From contig CACYKH010000004.1 in NCBI GenBank assembly GCA_902774915.1, positions 62,001-126,000 on the forward strand: 64,000 bases of DNA. Reading direction: 5' to 3'. This DNA is from an uncultured Lachnospiraceae bacterium. GTDB lineage: Bacteria; Bacillota; Clostridia; Lachnospirales; Lachnospiraceae. Numbering within the stretch: position 1 is the stretch's first letter; every line of letters begins with the position of its first letter. Under the pieces are notes generated by a model that saw nothing but the letters and a program-made list of their open reading frames with translations, did not search any database and had not been told where the DNA came from. Shown here piece after piece: positions 27,027-36,436 of this stretch. Position numbers and translations under genes: made by a program.

Positions 27027-28673
27027 TTATTGATTAAGTGTATTTATGATTGTTGGAAGCATCTGCTTTTTACGGGATACAACTCCAGGAAGAGTAACGC
27101 TCATATGGTCTCTGGAGGTTACATTAAATCCTGTTTCAAGCGCTATTTCAGATTTCTGTCCGCAGAAGAGAACCTCTGAAGCTTCATCAAGAATGTTAGT
27201 TAGCATAAACATCAAAACATCTATACCTTCTGCATTAGCGGTCTCTTCAAGGATAGGAGTTACAGCCTGCTTAATATGAGCCAGCTCGTTGGAATTCATT
27301 GAGCTTATCTGTCCAATTCCAACAGTGGTATCGCCAACAGTAAACTTCTTGAAGTCCTGATGGAGAATCTCCTTAGGAGTTTTATCTTTAAGATCACTTC
27401 CAGCAGTAAACATATTCTTGGCAAGCTCTTCCTCATCTACCTGTGCGATAGTAGCAAGAACAGTTCCTGCCTGTCTGTCCATATCAGTACAGGTTGGAGA
27501 CCTGTATAGGAGAGTATCAGAAATGATAGCAGAAAGCATTAGGCCTGCCATCTGAGGTGGAATGTCCACGCCAGCTTCCAGATACATAAGATAAAGGATT
27601 GTACAGGTTGAACCAAGTGGCTGGTTTCTGAAATAAACAGGACGGCTTGTAGAAACAGTGCCCAGTCTGTGGTGATCGATTATCTCGAGTATATCTGCTG
27701 TTTCCATACCGTTAACTGCCTGTGATTTTTCATTGTGATCCACAAGTATAAGTTGCTTCTTGGTTACGCCCAGGAAGTTTCTTCGGCTGACCATACCTTT
27801 GTATTTACCAGCAGAATCAACTACAGGGAAGTAGCGGTGTCTTGTAGATGCCATAATAGGCTGAACGTCTTCAATATAGTCATCCATTTTGAATGTCAAA
27901 AGATCAGAACACTTCATAAAGTGTCTGATTGGCATACTTTGATAAATCAGTCTGGCAACAGTAAATGAATCGTGTGGAGTAGTGATGATCTTGCATCCCT
28001 TTTCCTCTGCAAGATTCTGGATAGTCCTTGTTACAGTACTTCCTGCACAGACGATCAGACAATCGGCACCCATTTCGATAGCGCAGAGTTGTGACTCGTA
28101 TCTATCTCCGAGGATAACCATATCATGTGGCTTAATATATTCTTCTAATATATCAGGGGTTCCGGCGCCGATAAGAACCTTTCCTTCAATCTGAGAATCA
28201 CTTATATTACCAACTATAAGTGTACCATCCAGCGTATCAACTATATTAGTGTAGCTGGTCTTTGCTTCGGAAAGAGTTTTTGAATCATATGAACCCATGT
28301 AGGATTCCATGATATCGCCAGTTGTGATAAGTCCCTTTAAATATTTACCTTCAGTAATACAGAGGGTAACAACTTTATTATCCTTCATTATCTTCCAGGC
28401 ATCCTTAAGTGAAATCTCTTCAGAAACTCCTGGAATATTACGCATATCCATATCGCGAACCTGTGTTCTTACATCTCCCACGAATTTAGGAGCTTTAAGA
28501 CCAAACCTGTCCAGAACATACTGAGTTTCGCTGCTTACATTTCCGCATCTGGCGGCAACGTAATTATGGTGTCCTGTTAAATTTTTTAGATTGGCATATG
28601 CAATCGCAGCGGCTATAGAATCTGTATCTGGATTCTTGTGGCCGATAACGTAGACTGTCTTATTATTATTCAC
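27027..28673 (-). CDS. ppaC: Manganese-dependent inorganic pyrophosphatase with CBS-DRTGG regulatory insert
   Basis: A 548-residue family II (DHH) pyrophosphatase. The catalytic core has VIGHKNPDTDS at the N terminus, LVDHNE, and the DHH motif in IIDHHRLGTVS. The DHHA2 domain is at the C terminus. Between them sit a CBS domain (~70-130), a DRTGG domain (~135-245) and a second CBS (~250-310). This is the layout whose activity is controlled by adenine nucleotides in characterised clostridial members. The start is GTG 28673 with AGGAGGGG upstream; the longer ATG-started frame has no ribosome site. Confidence 0.92.
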   Translation of the reverse strand: MNNNKTVYVIGHKNPDTDSIAAAIAYANLKNLTGHHNYVAARCGNVSSETQYVLDRFGLKAPKFVGDVRTQVRDMDMRNIPGVSEEISLKDAWKIMKDNKVVTLCITEGKYLKGLITTGDIMESYMGSYDSKTLSEAKTSYTNIVDTLDGTLIVGNISDSQIEGKVLIGAGTPDILEEYIKPHDMVILGDRYESQLCAIEMGADCLIVCAGSTVTRTIQNLAEEKGCKIITTPHDSFTVARLIYQSMPIRHFMKCSDLLTFKMDDYIEDVQPIMASTRHRYFPVVDSAGKYKGMVSRRNFLGVTKKQLILVDHNEKSQAVNGMETADILEIIDHHRLGTVSTSRPVYFRNQPLGSTCTILYLMYLEAGVDIPPQMAGLMLSAIISDTLLYRSPTCTDMDRQAGTVLATIAQVDEEELAKNMFTAGSDLKDKTPKEILHQDFKKFTVGDTTVGIGQISSMNSNELAHIKQAVTPILEETANAEGIDVLMFMLTNILDEASEVLFCGQKSEIALETGFNVTSRDHMSVTLPGVVSRKKQMLPTIINTLNQ

Positions 28674-28782
28674 TTTAACCCCTCCTGATATGTAACATAA
28701 AAACCTAATAATCATTATATCTTATAGAGCCTTCTTCTTCCATCAAAAAGTTGATTGTTATGTGGTTTTTTTTAGAGGTATG

Positions 28783-28791
28783 TGATACAAT
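28783..28791 (+). promoter_or_regulatory. Extended -10 promoter for the Mrp gene
   Basis: TGATACAAT at 28783-28791 is an extended -10 element without a good -35. A small leader hairpin, CTGAGA-TTAG-TCTCAG, lies between it and ATG 28854. Confidence 0.4.
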
Positions 28792-28853
28792 AAGTCCTAC
28801 GTGTTACAAGAGCTGAGATTAGTCTCAGTATACTAAAATCAAGGGAGTAAACC

Positions 28854-29678
28854 ATGAGCGAAGAGTTGACAAAAGAACAACAGGAGGCAATGGATAAGGC
28901 GTTTGAAAGATCAATGCCAGAAGGCCTCAGAAAAGTTCAAAACGAGTATTCAAATGTGAAGAAGGTTATAGGTATTATCAGTGGCAAGGGTGGAGTAGGT
29001 AAATCACTTATCACATCACTTCTTGCGGTAAAGGCTAATAAGATGGGACTTAAGACGGCAGTACTGGATGCGGATATAACAGGTCCATCCATACCAAAAT
29101 CCTTCGGAGTACATCAGAAGGCTTATGGTTCTGATATAGGAATTGTTCCTGTAAATACAAGAGATGGCATTAAGCTTATGTCCATTAATCTTCTTGTAGA
29201 TAATGAAGAGGATCCGGTTATTTGGAGAGGCCCCGTTATTGCTGGAGCTGTTCAGCAGTTCTGGACAGACGTGGCATGGGGCGATGTAGATGTTATGTTT
29301 GTTGATATGCCACCTGGAACAGGAGATGTTCCACTTACAGTTTTCCAGTCACTTCCAGTGGATGGAATTATCGTTGTAACATCACCACAGGAGCTTGTTG
29401 AGATGATAGTAAGTAAGGCTCTTAAGATGGCTACTGTTATGAATATACCAGTGCTTGGTCTTGTGGAGAATATGTCTTATTTCAAGTGTCCGGATTGTGG
29501 CAAAGAACATGAGATATTTGGAGCAAGCACAGTTGTAGATGTTGCAGCAAAGAACAACATTGAACATACTGCAAGAATTCCAATATCACCTGATATTGCA
29601 AAGCTTGTTGACGAAGGCAAGATAGAAGATGTAGATGTGGACTGGGTGGATGACATCTACGCTAATCTCATTAAATAG
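28854..29678 (+). CDS. Mrp/NBP35-family Fe-S carrier ATPase
   Basis: A 274-residue P-loop ATPase that assembles or transfers iron-sulfur clusters (Mrp/ApbC). It has the deviant Walker A GKGGVGKS (~residue 45), ADITGPSIPKSFG, the VDMPPGTGDVPLT Walker B region and the cluster-binding CPDCGKEHEIFG near the C terminus. The N-terminal MIP18 domain found in longer homologues is absent. It is followed 12 bases later by the DJ-1 gene. Confidence 0.92.
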   Translation: MSEELTKEQQEAMDKAFERSMPEGLRKVQNEYSNVKKVIGIISGKGGVGKSLITSLLAVKANKMGLKTAVLDADITGPSIPKSFGVHQKAYGSDIGIVPVNTRDGIKLMSINLLVDNEEDPVIWRGPVIAGAVQQFWTDVAWGDVDVMFVDMPPGTGDVPLTVFQSLPVDGIIVVTSPQELVEMIVSKALKMATVMNIPVLGLVENMSYFKCPDCGKEHEIFGASTVVDVAAKNNIEHTARIPISPDIAKLVDEGKIEDVDVDWVDDIYANLIK

Positions 29679-29690
29679 AGGAGAAGAAAA

Positions 29691-30245
29691 ATGAGTAAGG
29701 TATATATACTTTTGGCAAATGGATTTGAAGAGATAGAAGGTCTTATGGTTGTAGACCTTATGAGAAGAGCTGGAATAGATATCAAGATGGTTTCTATTAC
29801 AGATTCACTTGATATTACCGGAGCAAGAGGCATTGGAGTTAAGGCTGATATAACTCTAAAGGAAGCTGGAGATGATGCCGATATGGTTGTTCTTCCTGGT
29901 GGAATGCCTGGAACAAACTACCTCAAGGAAAGTGATGAGGTTAGAGCCATGGTTCAGAATTATTATGATTCTGATAAATTCATAGCTGCTATATGTGCCG
30001 CTCCAACAGTATTTGGCGCAATGGGACTTCTTAATGGAAAGAAGGCAACATGCTATCCTGGTCTTGAAGCCAGTCTTACTGGTGCAATGTGGCCAGGTGC
30101 GGATTATCCTGTAGTACAGGATGGCAAGATCATTACAAGCCGTGGTCTTGGAACAGCTGCAGACTTTGCGCTTAAATTAATTGAGAATCTCATTGATTCT
30201 AAGAAGGCAGACGAGATAGCTCAGTCAGTTGTTTATTCCAGATAA
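29691..30245 (+). CDS. DJ-1/PfpI family protein
   Basis: A 184-residue DJ-1/ThiJ/YajL-type protein. The conserved Glu is in ANGFEEIEG (~residue 16), and the reactive Cys is in FIAAICAAPTVFG (~residue 103) at the nucleophile elbow. Members are chaperones, deglycase-like or stress proteins; the true activity is debated. Ribosome site GAGGAG. Lies between the Mrp ATPase and murF in one run of genes. Confidence 0.92.
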   Translation: MSKVYILLANGFEEIEGLMVVDLMRRAGIDIKMVSITDSLDITGARGIGVKADITLKEAGDDADMVVLPGGMPGTNYLKESDEVRAMVQNYYDSDKFIAAICAAPTVFGAMGLLNGKKATCYPGLEASLTGAMWPGADYPVVQDGKIITSRGLGTAADFALKLIENLIDSKKADEIAQSVVYSR

Positions 30246-30284
30246 GTAAAAAACAAAAATTATCATTAAGGAAGACAAGTTTAA

Positions 30285-31715
30285 ATGAAGAATATAACCA
30301 TCAGAGATATACTTGAATTTACAAGAGGACATATGGAGGGAGATATAGATCCTGACTTCAGAAGTCAGCTTCTTGAAACTCCTGTAACAGATATAGCTAC
30401 AGATTCCAGACAGGTTAAGGAGGGTTCCCTTTTTATAGCTATTCCTGGAGAGAACGTGGATGGTCACAAATTCGTTCCACAGGTGGCAGCTATTACAAAG
30501 TCAATCCTTGTAGAAGAAGACCTGGATATGATCAAGGCCAAGAGTGACGTGGATGCTCTTCCAGAAAATGTGGCATATATTAAAGTTGATAATACAGTTG
30601 CTGCACTTCAGAGAATTGGTACAGCAATAAGAAGTAAATATGATAAGCCGGTTATCGGAGTAACAGGAAGTGTAGGAAAGACTACAACAAGAGAAATGAT
30701 AACTGCTGCAGTAGCAAGTAATGTAGAAACCTTCTCTACATCAGGTAATATGAATTCCCAGATTGGTGTTCCAGTTACCGTATCCGGAATATGCGATAAG
30801 CCAACTGAAGCTGCGGTTATTGAAATGGGTATAAGCGAACCAGGTGGAATGGATAAGCTTGCCTCTATAGTTAAGCCTGATATAGCAGTTGTAACTATAA
30901 TCGGAGATGCACATATTGAATTCCTTGGTTCAAGAGAGGGTATTCGTACTGAGAAGCTGAATATCTGTTCAAAGATGAAGGATAACGGAGTAGTGTTCCT
31001 GAATGCTGATGATCCGTTGCTTTTCGCTATGAAGGGCAAGATGAAGGTGAAGACATTCTTCTACGGAACAAACCCTGAGGCAGATTATAGAGCGGAAAAT
31101 ATTTATTTTGAAAATGGATATAACACTTATACATATGTACACGGAAATGACCGTATAATGGTTAATCTAAGTGTTCTTGGAAAGCATAATGTGCTTAATT
31201 CACTGGCAGCAATGGCTGTTTGTGACTATATGGGACTGGACCTGATGAAGGCTGCTAAAGCCTTTGAAAGCTTTGTTGGTCTAAGGCAGAAGGTCATCAG
31301 CTGTGATGGTGGCTATACAATTATTGATGACTCATACAATGCAAGCCCAGATTCCATGAAAGCTGCAGTAAATGTCCTGAGAGATATGAATGTTGCTGGC
31401 AGCAGGATAGCAGTTCTTGGTGATATGTTTGAGCTGGGACCAAATACAAATGCATTCCACAAGGAAGTTGGTCAGTACATCAATAATCTTAAGTCCGAGG
31501 ATGGAAGCTTCGTAATTGACGAGCTCATAACAATTGGTAATTACAGTAAGAATATCTATGACGGCGTTACAGAAGCCGCTATAAATAAGAAACATTTTGA
31601 AGATAAAAAACAGGCCGCTGAATATATTAGAGGCCTGCTGAAGCCAGGAGATGTAATTACACTTAAAGCATCTAATGGTATGAAATTTAGTGAGTTAGTA
31701 GAACTCCTGAAGTAG
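30285..31715 (+). CDS. murF: UDP-MurNAc-tripeptide--D-Ala-D-Ala ligase
   Basis: A 476-residue Mur ligase that adds D-Ala-D-Ala to UDP-MurNAc-tripeptide in the cytoplasm, completing the pentapeptide. The N-terminal substrate domain is followed by the ATP loop GVTGSVGKTTTREM (~residue 125), FSTSGNMNSQIGVP, AVIEMGISEPGGM, and the late DDSYNASPDSMKAA of the C-terminal domain. Complete, with the usual length. Confidence 0.96.
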   Translation: MKNITIRDILEFTRGHMEGDIDPDFRSQLLETPVTDIATDSRQVKEGSLFIAIPGENVDGHKFVPQVAAITKSILVEEDLDMIKAKSDVDALPENVAYIKVDNTVAALQRIGTAIRSKYDKPVIGVTGSVGKTTTREMITAAVASNVETFSTSGNMNSQIGVPVTVSGICDKPTEAAVIEMGISEPGGMDKLASIVKPDIAVVTIIGDAHIEFLGSREGIRTEKLNICSKMKDNGVVFLNADDPLLFAMKGKMKVKTFFYGTNPEADYRAENIYFENGYNTYTYVHGNDRIMVNLSVLGKHNVLNSLAAMAVCDYMGLDLMKAAKAFESFVGLRQKVISCDGGYTIIDDSYNASPDSMKAAVNVLRDMNVAGSRIAVLGDMFELGPNTNAFHKEVGQYINNLKSEDGSFVIDELITIGNYSKNIYDGVTEAAINKKHFEDKKQAAEYIRGLLKPGDVITLKASNGMKFSELVELLK

Positions 31716-31731
31716 TTTGGAGGAAAAGATA

Positions 31732-32790
31732 ATGGCACGTGCCTGGGAAGACAAAATAAGAAAGGTAGAACCTTATACACCTGGTGAACAGCCAAAGGAT
31801 GAAAGTGTTATCAAGCTCAATACAAACGAGAATCCTTATGGTGTATCTCCAGAAGTAAAGAAGATGGCTGAAAGTCTGGAAATGGATATACTTCGTAAAT
31901 ATCCTGATCCAAAAGCTGAGGAGCTGGTAAAGGCTCTGGCTGACTATCATAAAGTGGATGAGTCACAGGTATTTGTGGGAGTAGGCTCTGACGATGTTCT
32001 GGGTATGTGTTTTATGACCTTCTTTAATTCGGATAAGCCAATCCTTTTCCCAAATATTACTTACTCATTTTATCCAGTATGGGCTGAGATGCTGAGGATA
32101 CCATTTAAGACTATTGACCTGAAGCCAGATTTTACTATTGATATAAATGATTACAAACAAGACAATGGTGGAATAGTAATAGCAAATCCAAATGCACCTA
32201 CAGCAATCTATCTGGATAAGGCTGAGATACGTATACTTCTTGAAGCTAATAAAGATAGCATTGTCATTGTAGACGAAGCATATATTGATTTTGCTGAGGA
32301 CGGAGCTTCTGTTCTTGACCTGGTGGATGAATTTGATAATCTTATTGTTGTCAGAACATATTCAAAGTCCAGAAGTATGGCAGGTCTTAGAATAGGATAT
32401 GCTATCTCAAATAAAGAAATAATCAAATATCTGAATGATGTTAAGTATTCATATAATTCCTATACCATGAATTATCCATCCATAAAGCTGGGTAGTGCGG
32501 TTATAGCAGATGAGGATTATTTTAGATCAGTACTAGCAAAGATAAAGAATACAAGAGAGTGGTTTGTTTCTCAGATAAAGGAGATGGGCTACATTGTACT
32601 TCCTTCATCAGCCAACTTTGTATTTGCTTCTCCAGCTGGCATTTCAGCTAAGGAGGTTTTTGAGGCTGCTAAAGAAAATGGCATCTATTTTAGATACTTT
32701 AATTCCCCGGGGATTGATAATTATCTAAGAATAACCATTGGAACAGATGCAGAGATGGAAAGAGTAGTTGAGTTCTTAAAGACTCTTTGA
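31732..32790 (+). CDS. hisC: Histidinol-phosphate aminotransferase
   Basis: A 352-residue PLP enzyme of the class I/II aminotransferases. It has KLNTNENPYG at the N terminus, VIANPNAPTA, VDEAYIDFAE and the PLP Lys in TYSKSRSMAGLRIGYA. These match HisC, which transaminates imidazole-acetol phosphate in histidine synthesis. It is not next to other his genes here, so a broader role with aromatic amino acids cannot be excluded. The start is ATG 31732 with GGAGG upstream. Confidence 0.9.
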   Translation: MARAWEDKIRKVEPYTPGEQPKDESVIKLNTNENPYGVSPEVKKMAESLEMDILRKYPDPKAEELVKALADYHKVDESQVFVGVGSDDVLGMCFMTFFNSDKPILFPNITYSFYPVWAEMLRIPFKTIDLKPDFTIDINDYKQDNGGIVIANPNAPTAIYLDKAEIRILLEANKDSIVIVDEAYIDFAEDGASVLDLVDEFDNLIVVRTYSKSRSMAGLRIGYAISNKEIIKYLNDVKYSYNSYTMNYPSIKLGSAVIADEDYFRSVLAKIKNTREWFVSQIKEMGYIVLPSSANFVFASPAGISAKEVFEAAKENGIYFRYFNSPGIDNYLRITIGTDAEMERVVEFLKTL

Positions 32791-32855
32791 TAGAATAAAA
32801 AAGCATTCGCTTAACCTTATACATTACATATCGGTTTCTTCGAAAGGAGAAAGAT

Positions 32856-33488
32856 ATGGAAAATGAAAAGGTTAAAAAATATAATACAATTCAATACATG
32901 CCAGTTCTTTATAATTATGAATATTATAAAGACAAACTAGACTCTGTACCTCATAAACGTTTCTATGACATGGTGGCAGTGGTTAAAAAGGTTAGAGAAG
33001 GGGCTTGTTTCGAGAGAAGATACTCAGATGTAACCTATGAGGATCTTGAAACAATAGGATTAGACGAACAGGAATTCTTCGCAGATAGTCTTGTATCCTG
33101 CATAAAGGAGGAAAGCTTCAGGCTTTTCAGGATTGCAGATTTTATTGATGCGATGGATGCTGAAAGCGTTCCATCTTCGGATGATATGTTCGCAGCGCAG
33201 AATATCTATTGTCTGACTAATATGTCACTTGAGTATGGTGCTAATGTTTTACTGTATCCAGGTATATTTGAAAAACTATACGAGATATTAGATGACAGCT
33301 ACTATATCTTACCTGCTAATATTGATCAGCTGATTGTGGTCACAGATACAGAACTTCCATATGATGTGATCAATTACTATAATGCGATAGAAGAAGTGAA
33401 TGAGGTTATTCTGGATGAGTCGCAAATTTTATCACATACAGTGTTTTATTACGATGGTTCTTTACATAATCTGTCTTTTGTAAATTGA
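32856..33488 (+). CDS. DUF5688 family protein
   Basis: A 210-residue soluble protein matching the DUF5688 pattern I know from Lachnospiraceae. This consists of YCLTNMSLEYGANVLLYPG, SYYILPANIDQLIVV and a closing LSHTVFYYDGSLHNL. No enzymatic motif is visible and no function is known. Clear AAAGGAG site. It stands alone between hisC and the cold-shock gene. Confidence 0.8.
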   Translation: MENEKVKKYNTIQYMPVLYNYEYYKDKLDSVPHKRFYDMVAVVKKVREGACFERRYSDVTYEDLETIGLDEQEFFADSLVSCIKEESFRLFRIADFIDAMDAESVPSSDDMFAAQNIYCLTNMSLEYGANVLLYPGIFEKLYEILDDSYYILPANIDQLIVVTDTELPYDVINYYNAIEEVNEVILDESQILSHTVFYYDGSLHNLSFVN

Positions 33489-33513
33489 CTATCCCACCAA
33501 CATAAGTTAACCT
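33485..33513 (+). promoter_or_regulatory. Promoter for the cold-shock gene
   Basis: TTGACT (33485-33490), a 17-base spacer and TAACCT (33508-33513), starting inside the previous stop codon. The leader is short (~25 bases), unlike the long cold-sensing leader of E. coli cspA. Confidence 0.5.
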
Positions 33514-33543
33514 TAAAATTAAGTAATTTATGGAGGTATTGTA

Positions 33544-33747
33544 ATGGCTAGAGGTACTGTAAAGTGGTTCAATGAAAAGAAAGGCTATGGCTTTATCACT
33601 GATGAGAATGGGGAAGATGTATTTGTACATTACTCAGGTCTCAACATGGAAGGCTTCAAAACACTTGCTGATGGACAGACTGTAGAGTTTGATCTTTCAG
33701 AAGGAGACAAGGGTTCACAGGCTACAAATGTTACTGTTGTAAAGTAA
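33544..33747 (+). CDS. cspA: Cold-shock protein (CspA family)
   Basis: A 67-residue single OB-fold nucleic-acid chaperone. RNP1 is KGYGFIT and RNP2 is VFVHYSGL, with the canonical [15 protein letters not shown] start. It melts RNA secondary structure and is usually abundant. GGAGG site, own promoter and a strong terminator show a monocistronic gene. Confidence 0.97.
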   Translation: MARGTVKWFNEKKGYGFITDENGEDVFVHYSGLNMEGFKTLADGQTVEFDLSEGDKGSQATNVTVVK

Positions 33748-33771
33748 TATTTTTATAGAACATAACCTTAA

Positions 33772-33803
33772 CGAGCAGGGGATTTACCCCTGCTCTTTTT
33801 CTA
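33772..33803 (+). terminator. Intrinsic terminator after the cold-shock gene
   Basis: Stem GAGCAGGGG / CCCCTGCTC with ATTTA loop (33773-33795), followed by TTTTT. Confidence 0.95.
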
Positions 33804-33893
33804 TCTATTTTGGGGCTTATTGATGCCTCTTAAGGTTGACAAAGAAAGGGATTAGAAATACAATGGTTATGTATGTGAAAAAGATGAGAGGGG

Positions 33894-34496
33894 GTGTCAT
33901 TTATAGAAGATTTTATATCGGCTAGAGATAGGATTATATCCTCATCTATTGACATTATAAGTGACGCCGGACTAGCGTCATTGAACATAAATAATATCTC
34001 CAGAAGAACCAACCTGAGCGAGATGATGATCTATAAATGCTTCACCAATACAGATGAGATTCTTGTAGAGGTTGTGAATCTTTATTTCAGGTTTGATAAA
34101 GGTATCTTCAGTACATTGGAATCCAGGAATATTACTAATCTGGAAAAGATAAAAATGTACGTAGATAATTATGGAACCTACTATAATAACTATTTCTCAT
34201 TATCAGCTATCATGCTTCAATATGAGGAGCTGCTGCATAATACAAATACCAGAGAAATAGTTCAGCAGGGTTTTCTTGAGAGAAGAGAAAACCTGGCAAA
34301 GATTTTTGATAATGCCATAAGTAATGGTGAAATCAAGGCCGACGTCAAAGGAGAGATGCTGGCTGACAATCTGCTGGGGATGTTTATAATCTGTTCGCTT
34401 AACCGAAGAGTTATGGTTATGAGTAGATCATTTAAGGATGAGATTGATATCCAATATAGCAAATGGATTGAAAGTTTGTGTAATAATAAGGTATAG
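33894..34496 (+). CDS. TetR/AcrR-type transcriptional regulator
   Basis: A 200-residue protein with an N-terminal TetR helix-turn-helix (IISDAGLASLNINNISRRTN then LSEMMIYKCFTN) and a helical ligand-binding part. GTG 33894 is the first possible start, because an in-frame TGA lies at 33885. The G-rich stretch before it is close to the start codon. It is followed 13 bases later by a receiver-domain gene. Ligand and targets are unknown; the MacB-type efflux genes downstream are a plausible but untested target. Confidence 0.82.
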   Translation: MSFIEDFISARDRIISSSIDIISDAGLASLNINNISRRTNLSEMMIYKCFTNTDEILVEVVNLYFRFDKGIFSTLESRNITNLEKIKMYVDNYGTYYNNYFSLSAIMLQYEELLHNTNTREIVQQGFLERRENLAKIFDNAISNGEIKADVKGEMLADNLLGMFIICSLNRRVMVMSRSFKDEIDIQYSKWIESLCNNKV

Positions 34497-34509
34497 AGAG
34501 GTATGAGTA

Positions 34510-34905
34510 ATGAGGGTTTTAGTTGCAGAAGATGATATAGCTAGTGGAAAGTTCTTATCTAAGCTTTTATCCAGATATGGCGAGGTAGTTCTTGCTACTG
34601 ACGGAATTGAGGCGGTAGATGAATTTGTTAAGTCTGTATCAGAGGGCAAGGAGTTCGATCTGGTATGTCTTGACATTATGATGCCAAAGATTGATGGATA
34701 CAAGGCTCTTCAGTCTATTAGAGATGCTGAGAGAAAGCTTGGAATCCCTCGTATATCAAGATGTAAGGTAGTTATGATATCTGCACTTGATGAGGACTTT
34801 GATGCTACATATGCAAGTAGCGATTATGATGATTATGTTTGTAAGCCTATAGACATCATTAAATTTGATGCAATAATCAAGAAACTGGGCTTAATCGAGG
34901 CGTAG
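34510..34905 (+). CDS. Stand-alone receiver (CheY-like) protein
   Basis: A 131-residue REC domain with no output domain. The acidic pocket is EDD at residues 7-9, and the phospho-acceptor Asp is in VCLDIMMPKIDGY (~residue 56). The conserved Ser/Thr is in MISALDED and the Lys in YVCKPIDI. Loops around residues 40-46 and 75-82 are slightly longer than CheY. No kinase is adjacent. It could relay to a partner by protein contact; the HPt-containing hybrid at 50360 is one possible partner. Confidence 0.88.
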   Translation: MRVLVAEDDIASGKFLSKLLSRYGEVVLATDGIEAVDEFVKSVSEGKEFDLVCLDIMMPKIDGYKALQSIRDAERKLGIPRISRCKVVMISALDEDFDATYASSDYDDYVCKPIDIIKFDAIIKKLGLIEA

Positions 34906-34914
34906 GCAGGAAAG

Positions 34915-36249
34915 ATGGATCTTTTTGATTACATGAGACAGGAGGAGCAGCGTAAAGAGGCTCCTCTTGCAAGTCGTATAAGACCAAAAACTTTAGATGG
35001 GTTCGTTGGCCAGGAGCATATCCTTGGCCCGGGCAAACTTCTTTACAGAGCTATAAAAGCTGACAAGCTTAGCTCTGTAATATTTTATGGCCCGCCCGGA
35101 ACCGGAAAAACTACTCTGGCAATGGTAATAGCAAATACTACCAGTGCTTTTTTTGAGGAGTTAAATGCTTCCACCTCCGGCAAGAAGGATATGGAAGCAG
35201 TGGTCGAAAAGGCGAAGCAGAACAGAGGTGCTTACGGCAAGAAGACCATTCTGTTTATCGATGAGATTCATAGATTCAACAAGTCCCAGCAGGATTTCCT
35301 TCTTCCTCATGTTGAGGATGGAACAGTTATCCTGATTGGAGCGACTACAGAAAATCCTTATTTTGAAGTAAACAGCGCTCTTGTATCCAGATCAAATGTT
35401 TTCGAACTAAAACCACTTAGCGCCCAGAACATCCGTGAACTGGTAATGAGGGCTGTATATGATAACGAAAGTGGAATGGGAAGCTTCAATGCTACCATCA
35501 CTGATGAAGCTGCAGACTTTCTTTCAGATGTTGCAGAAGGAGATGCCAGAAAAGCGCTCAATGCCATTGAACTTGGTATTCTTTCTACAGAGCGTAATGA
35601 GGAAAGCGGTAAGATTGAGATAACGCTGGAGGTTGCAGAAGAATGCATTCAGCGTAGAGCCATCAGATATGATAAGGATGGAGATAATCATTATGATATA
35701 ATTTCTGCCTTTATAAAATCCATGCGTGGTTCTGATCCGGATGCTGCAGTTTATTATCTCGCAAAGATGCTTTATGGTGGCGAGAGCGTTACCTTCATAG
35801 CTAGAAGAATTATGATATGCGCCTGCGAGGATGTGGGAAATGCAGATCCACAGGCTATTCAGGTGGCAGTTTCCTGTGCACTTGCGGCAGAGAGAGTAGG
35901 AATCCCAGAGGCTCAGATTATACTGGCTCATGCGGCAATCTATGTAGCTACCGCTCCAAAGAGTAATTCCGTAGTAAATGCCATCTTCAGCGCAAATGAT
36001 GCTGTTAAGAAATATGGCAATGCAGAGGTTCCACCATACTTAAAGGATGCACATTATGCAGGCTCGGCTGAGCTGGGACATGTTGGTTACAAATATGCTC
36101 ATGACTATCCAATGCATTATGTGGATCAGCAATATCTTCCTGACGCAATAAAGGATATTAAGTTCTATGAGCCAGGAGATAATGGCTACGAAGTAGATAT
36201 AAAGAAATGGTTTGATAAGATAAAGGGTGAACAGAGTGAAGAGAAGTAA
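34915..36249 (+). CDS. rarA: Replication-associated recombination ATPase RarA (MgsA)
   Basis: A 444-residue AAA+ protein related to clamp loaders that acts at stalled replication forks. Walker A is GPPGTGKTTLAMV (~residue 60), Walker B is ILFIDEIHRFNKSQQDF, sensor 1 is ATTENPYFEVN, and GDARKALNAIE is sensor 2. The C-terminal tetramerisation domain (ADPQAIQVAVSCALAAERVG, YLPDAIKDI) is complete. It overlaps the next small gene by 14 bases. Confidence 0.95.
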   Translation: MDLFDYMRQEEQRKEAPLASRIRPKTLDGFVGQEHILGPGKLLYRAIKADKLSSVIFYGPPGTGKTTLAMVIANTTSAFFEELNASTSGKKDMEAVVEKAKQNRGAYGKKTILFIDEIHRFNKSQQDFLLPHVEDGTVILIGATTENPYFEVNSALVSRSNVFELKPLSAQNIRELVMRAVYDNESGMGSFNATITDEAADFLSDVAEGDARKALNAIELGILSTERNEESGKIEITLEVAEECIQRRAIRYDKDGDNHYDIISAFIKSMRGSDPDAAVYYLAKMLYGGESVTFIARRIMICACEDVGNADPQAIQVAVSCALAAERVGIPEAQIILAHAAIYVATAPKSNSVVNAIFSANDAVKKYGNAEVPPYLKDAHYAGSAELGHVGYKYAHDYPMHYVDQQYLPDAIKDIKFYEPGDNGYEVDIKKWFDKIKGEQSEEK

Positions 36250-36433
36250 GCTTTCCAGAGTGCTGGCTATTTTGCTCCTTGCAATCTATGCAGTCCTCTT
36301 AGGAATATTTATATATTTAGTAATAATTCAGAGTCAGTATATATTAGCTATGTTATTTGTTATCATTATATATCCGATAATCATTTATATAATCCTATGG
36401 CTAAATAAAGTATTCAGTAAGAATGAGGAATAG
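36236..36433 (+). CDS. Small two-helix membrane protein
   Basis: About 65 residues. A basic N terminus (VKRSKLSR) is followed by two membrane helices (LAILLLAIYAVLLGIFIYLV and YILAMLFVIIIYPIIIYIIL). The start is probably GTG 36236 with AAAGGG at the right distance; GTG 36227 is also in frame. It overlaps the rarA end by 14 bases and precedes the efflux adaptor by 3 bases. It may be coupled to both. Function unknown. Confidence 0.6.
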   Translation: MKRSKLSRVLAILLLAIYAVLLGIFIYLVIIQSQYILAMLFVIIIYPIIIYIILWLNKVFSKNEE

Positions 36434-36436
36434 ATA

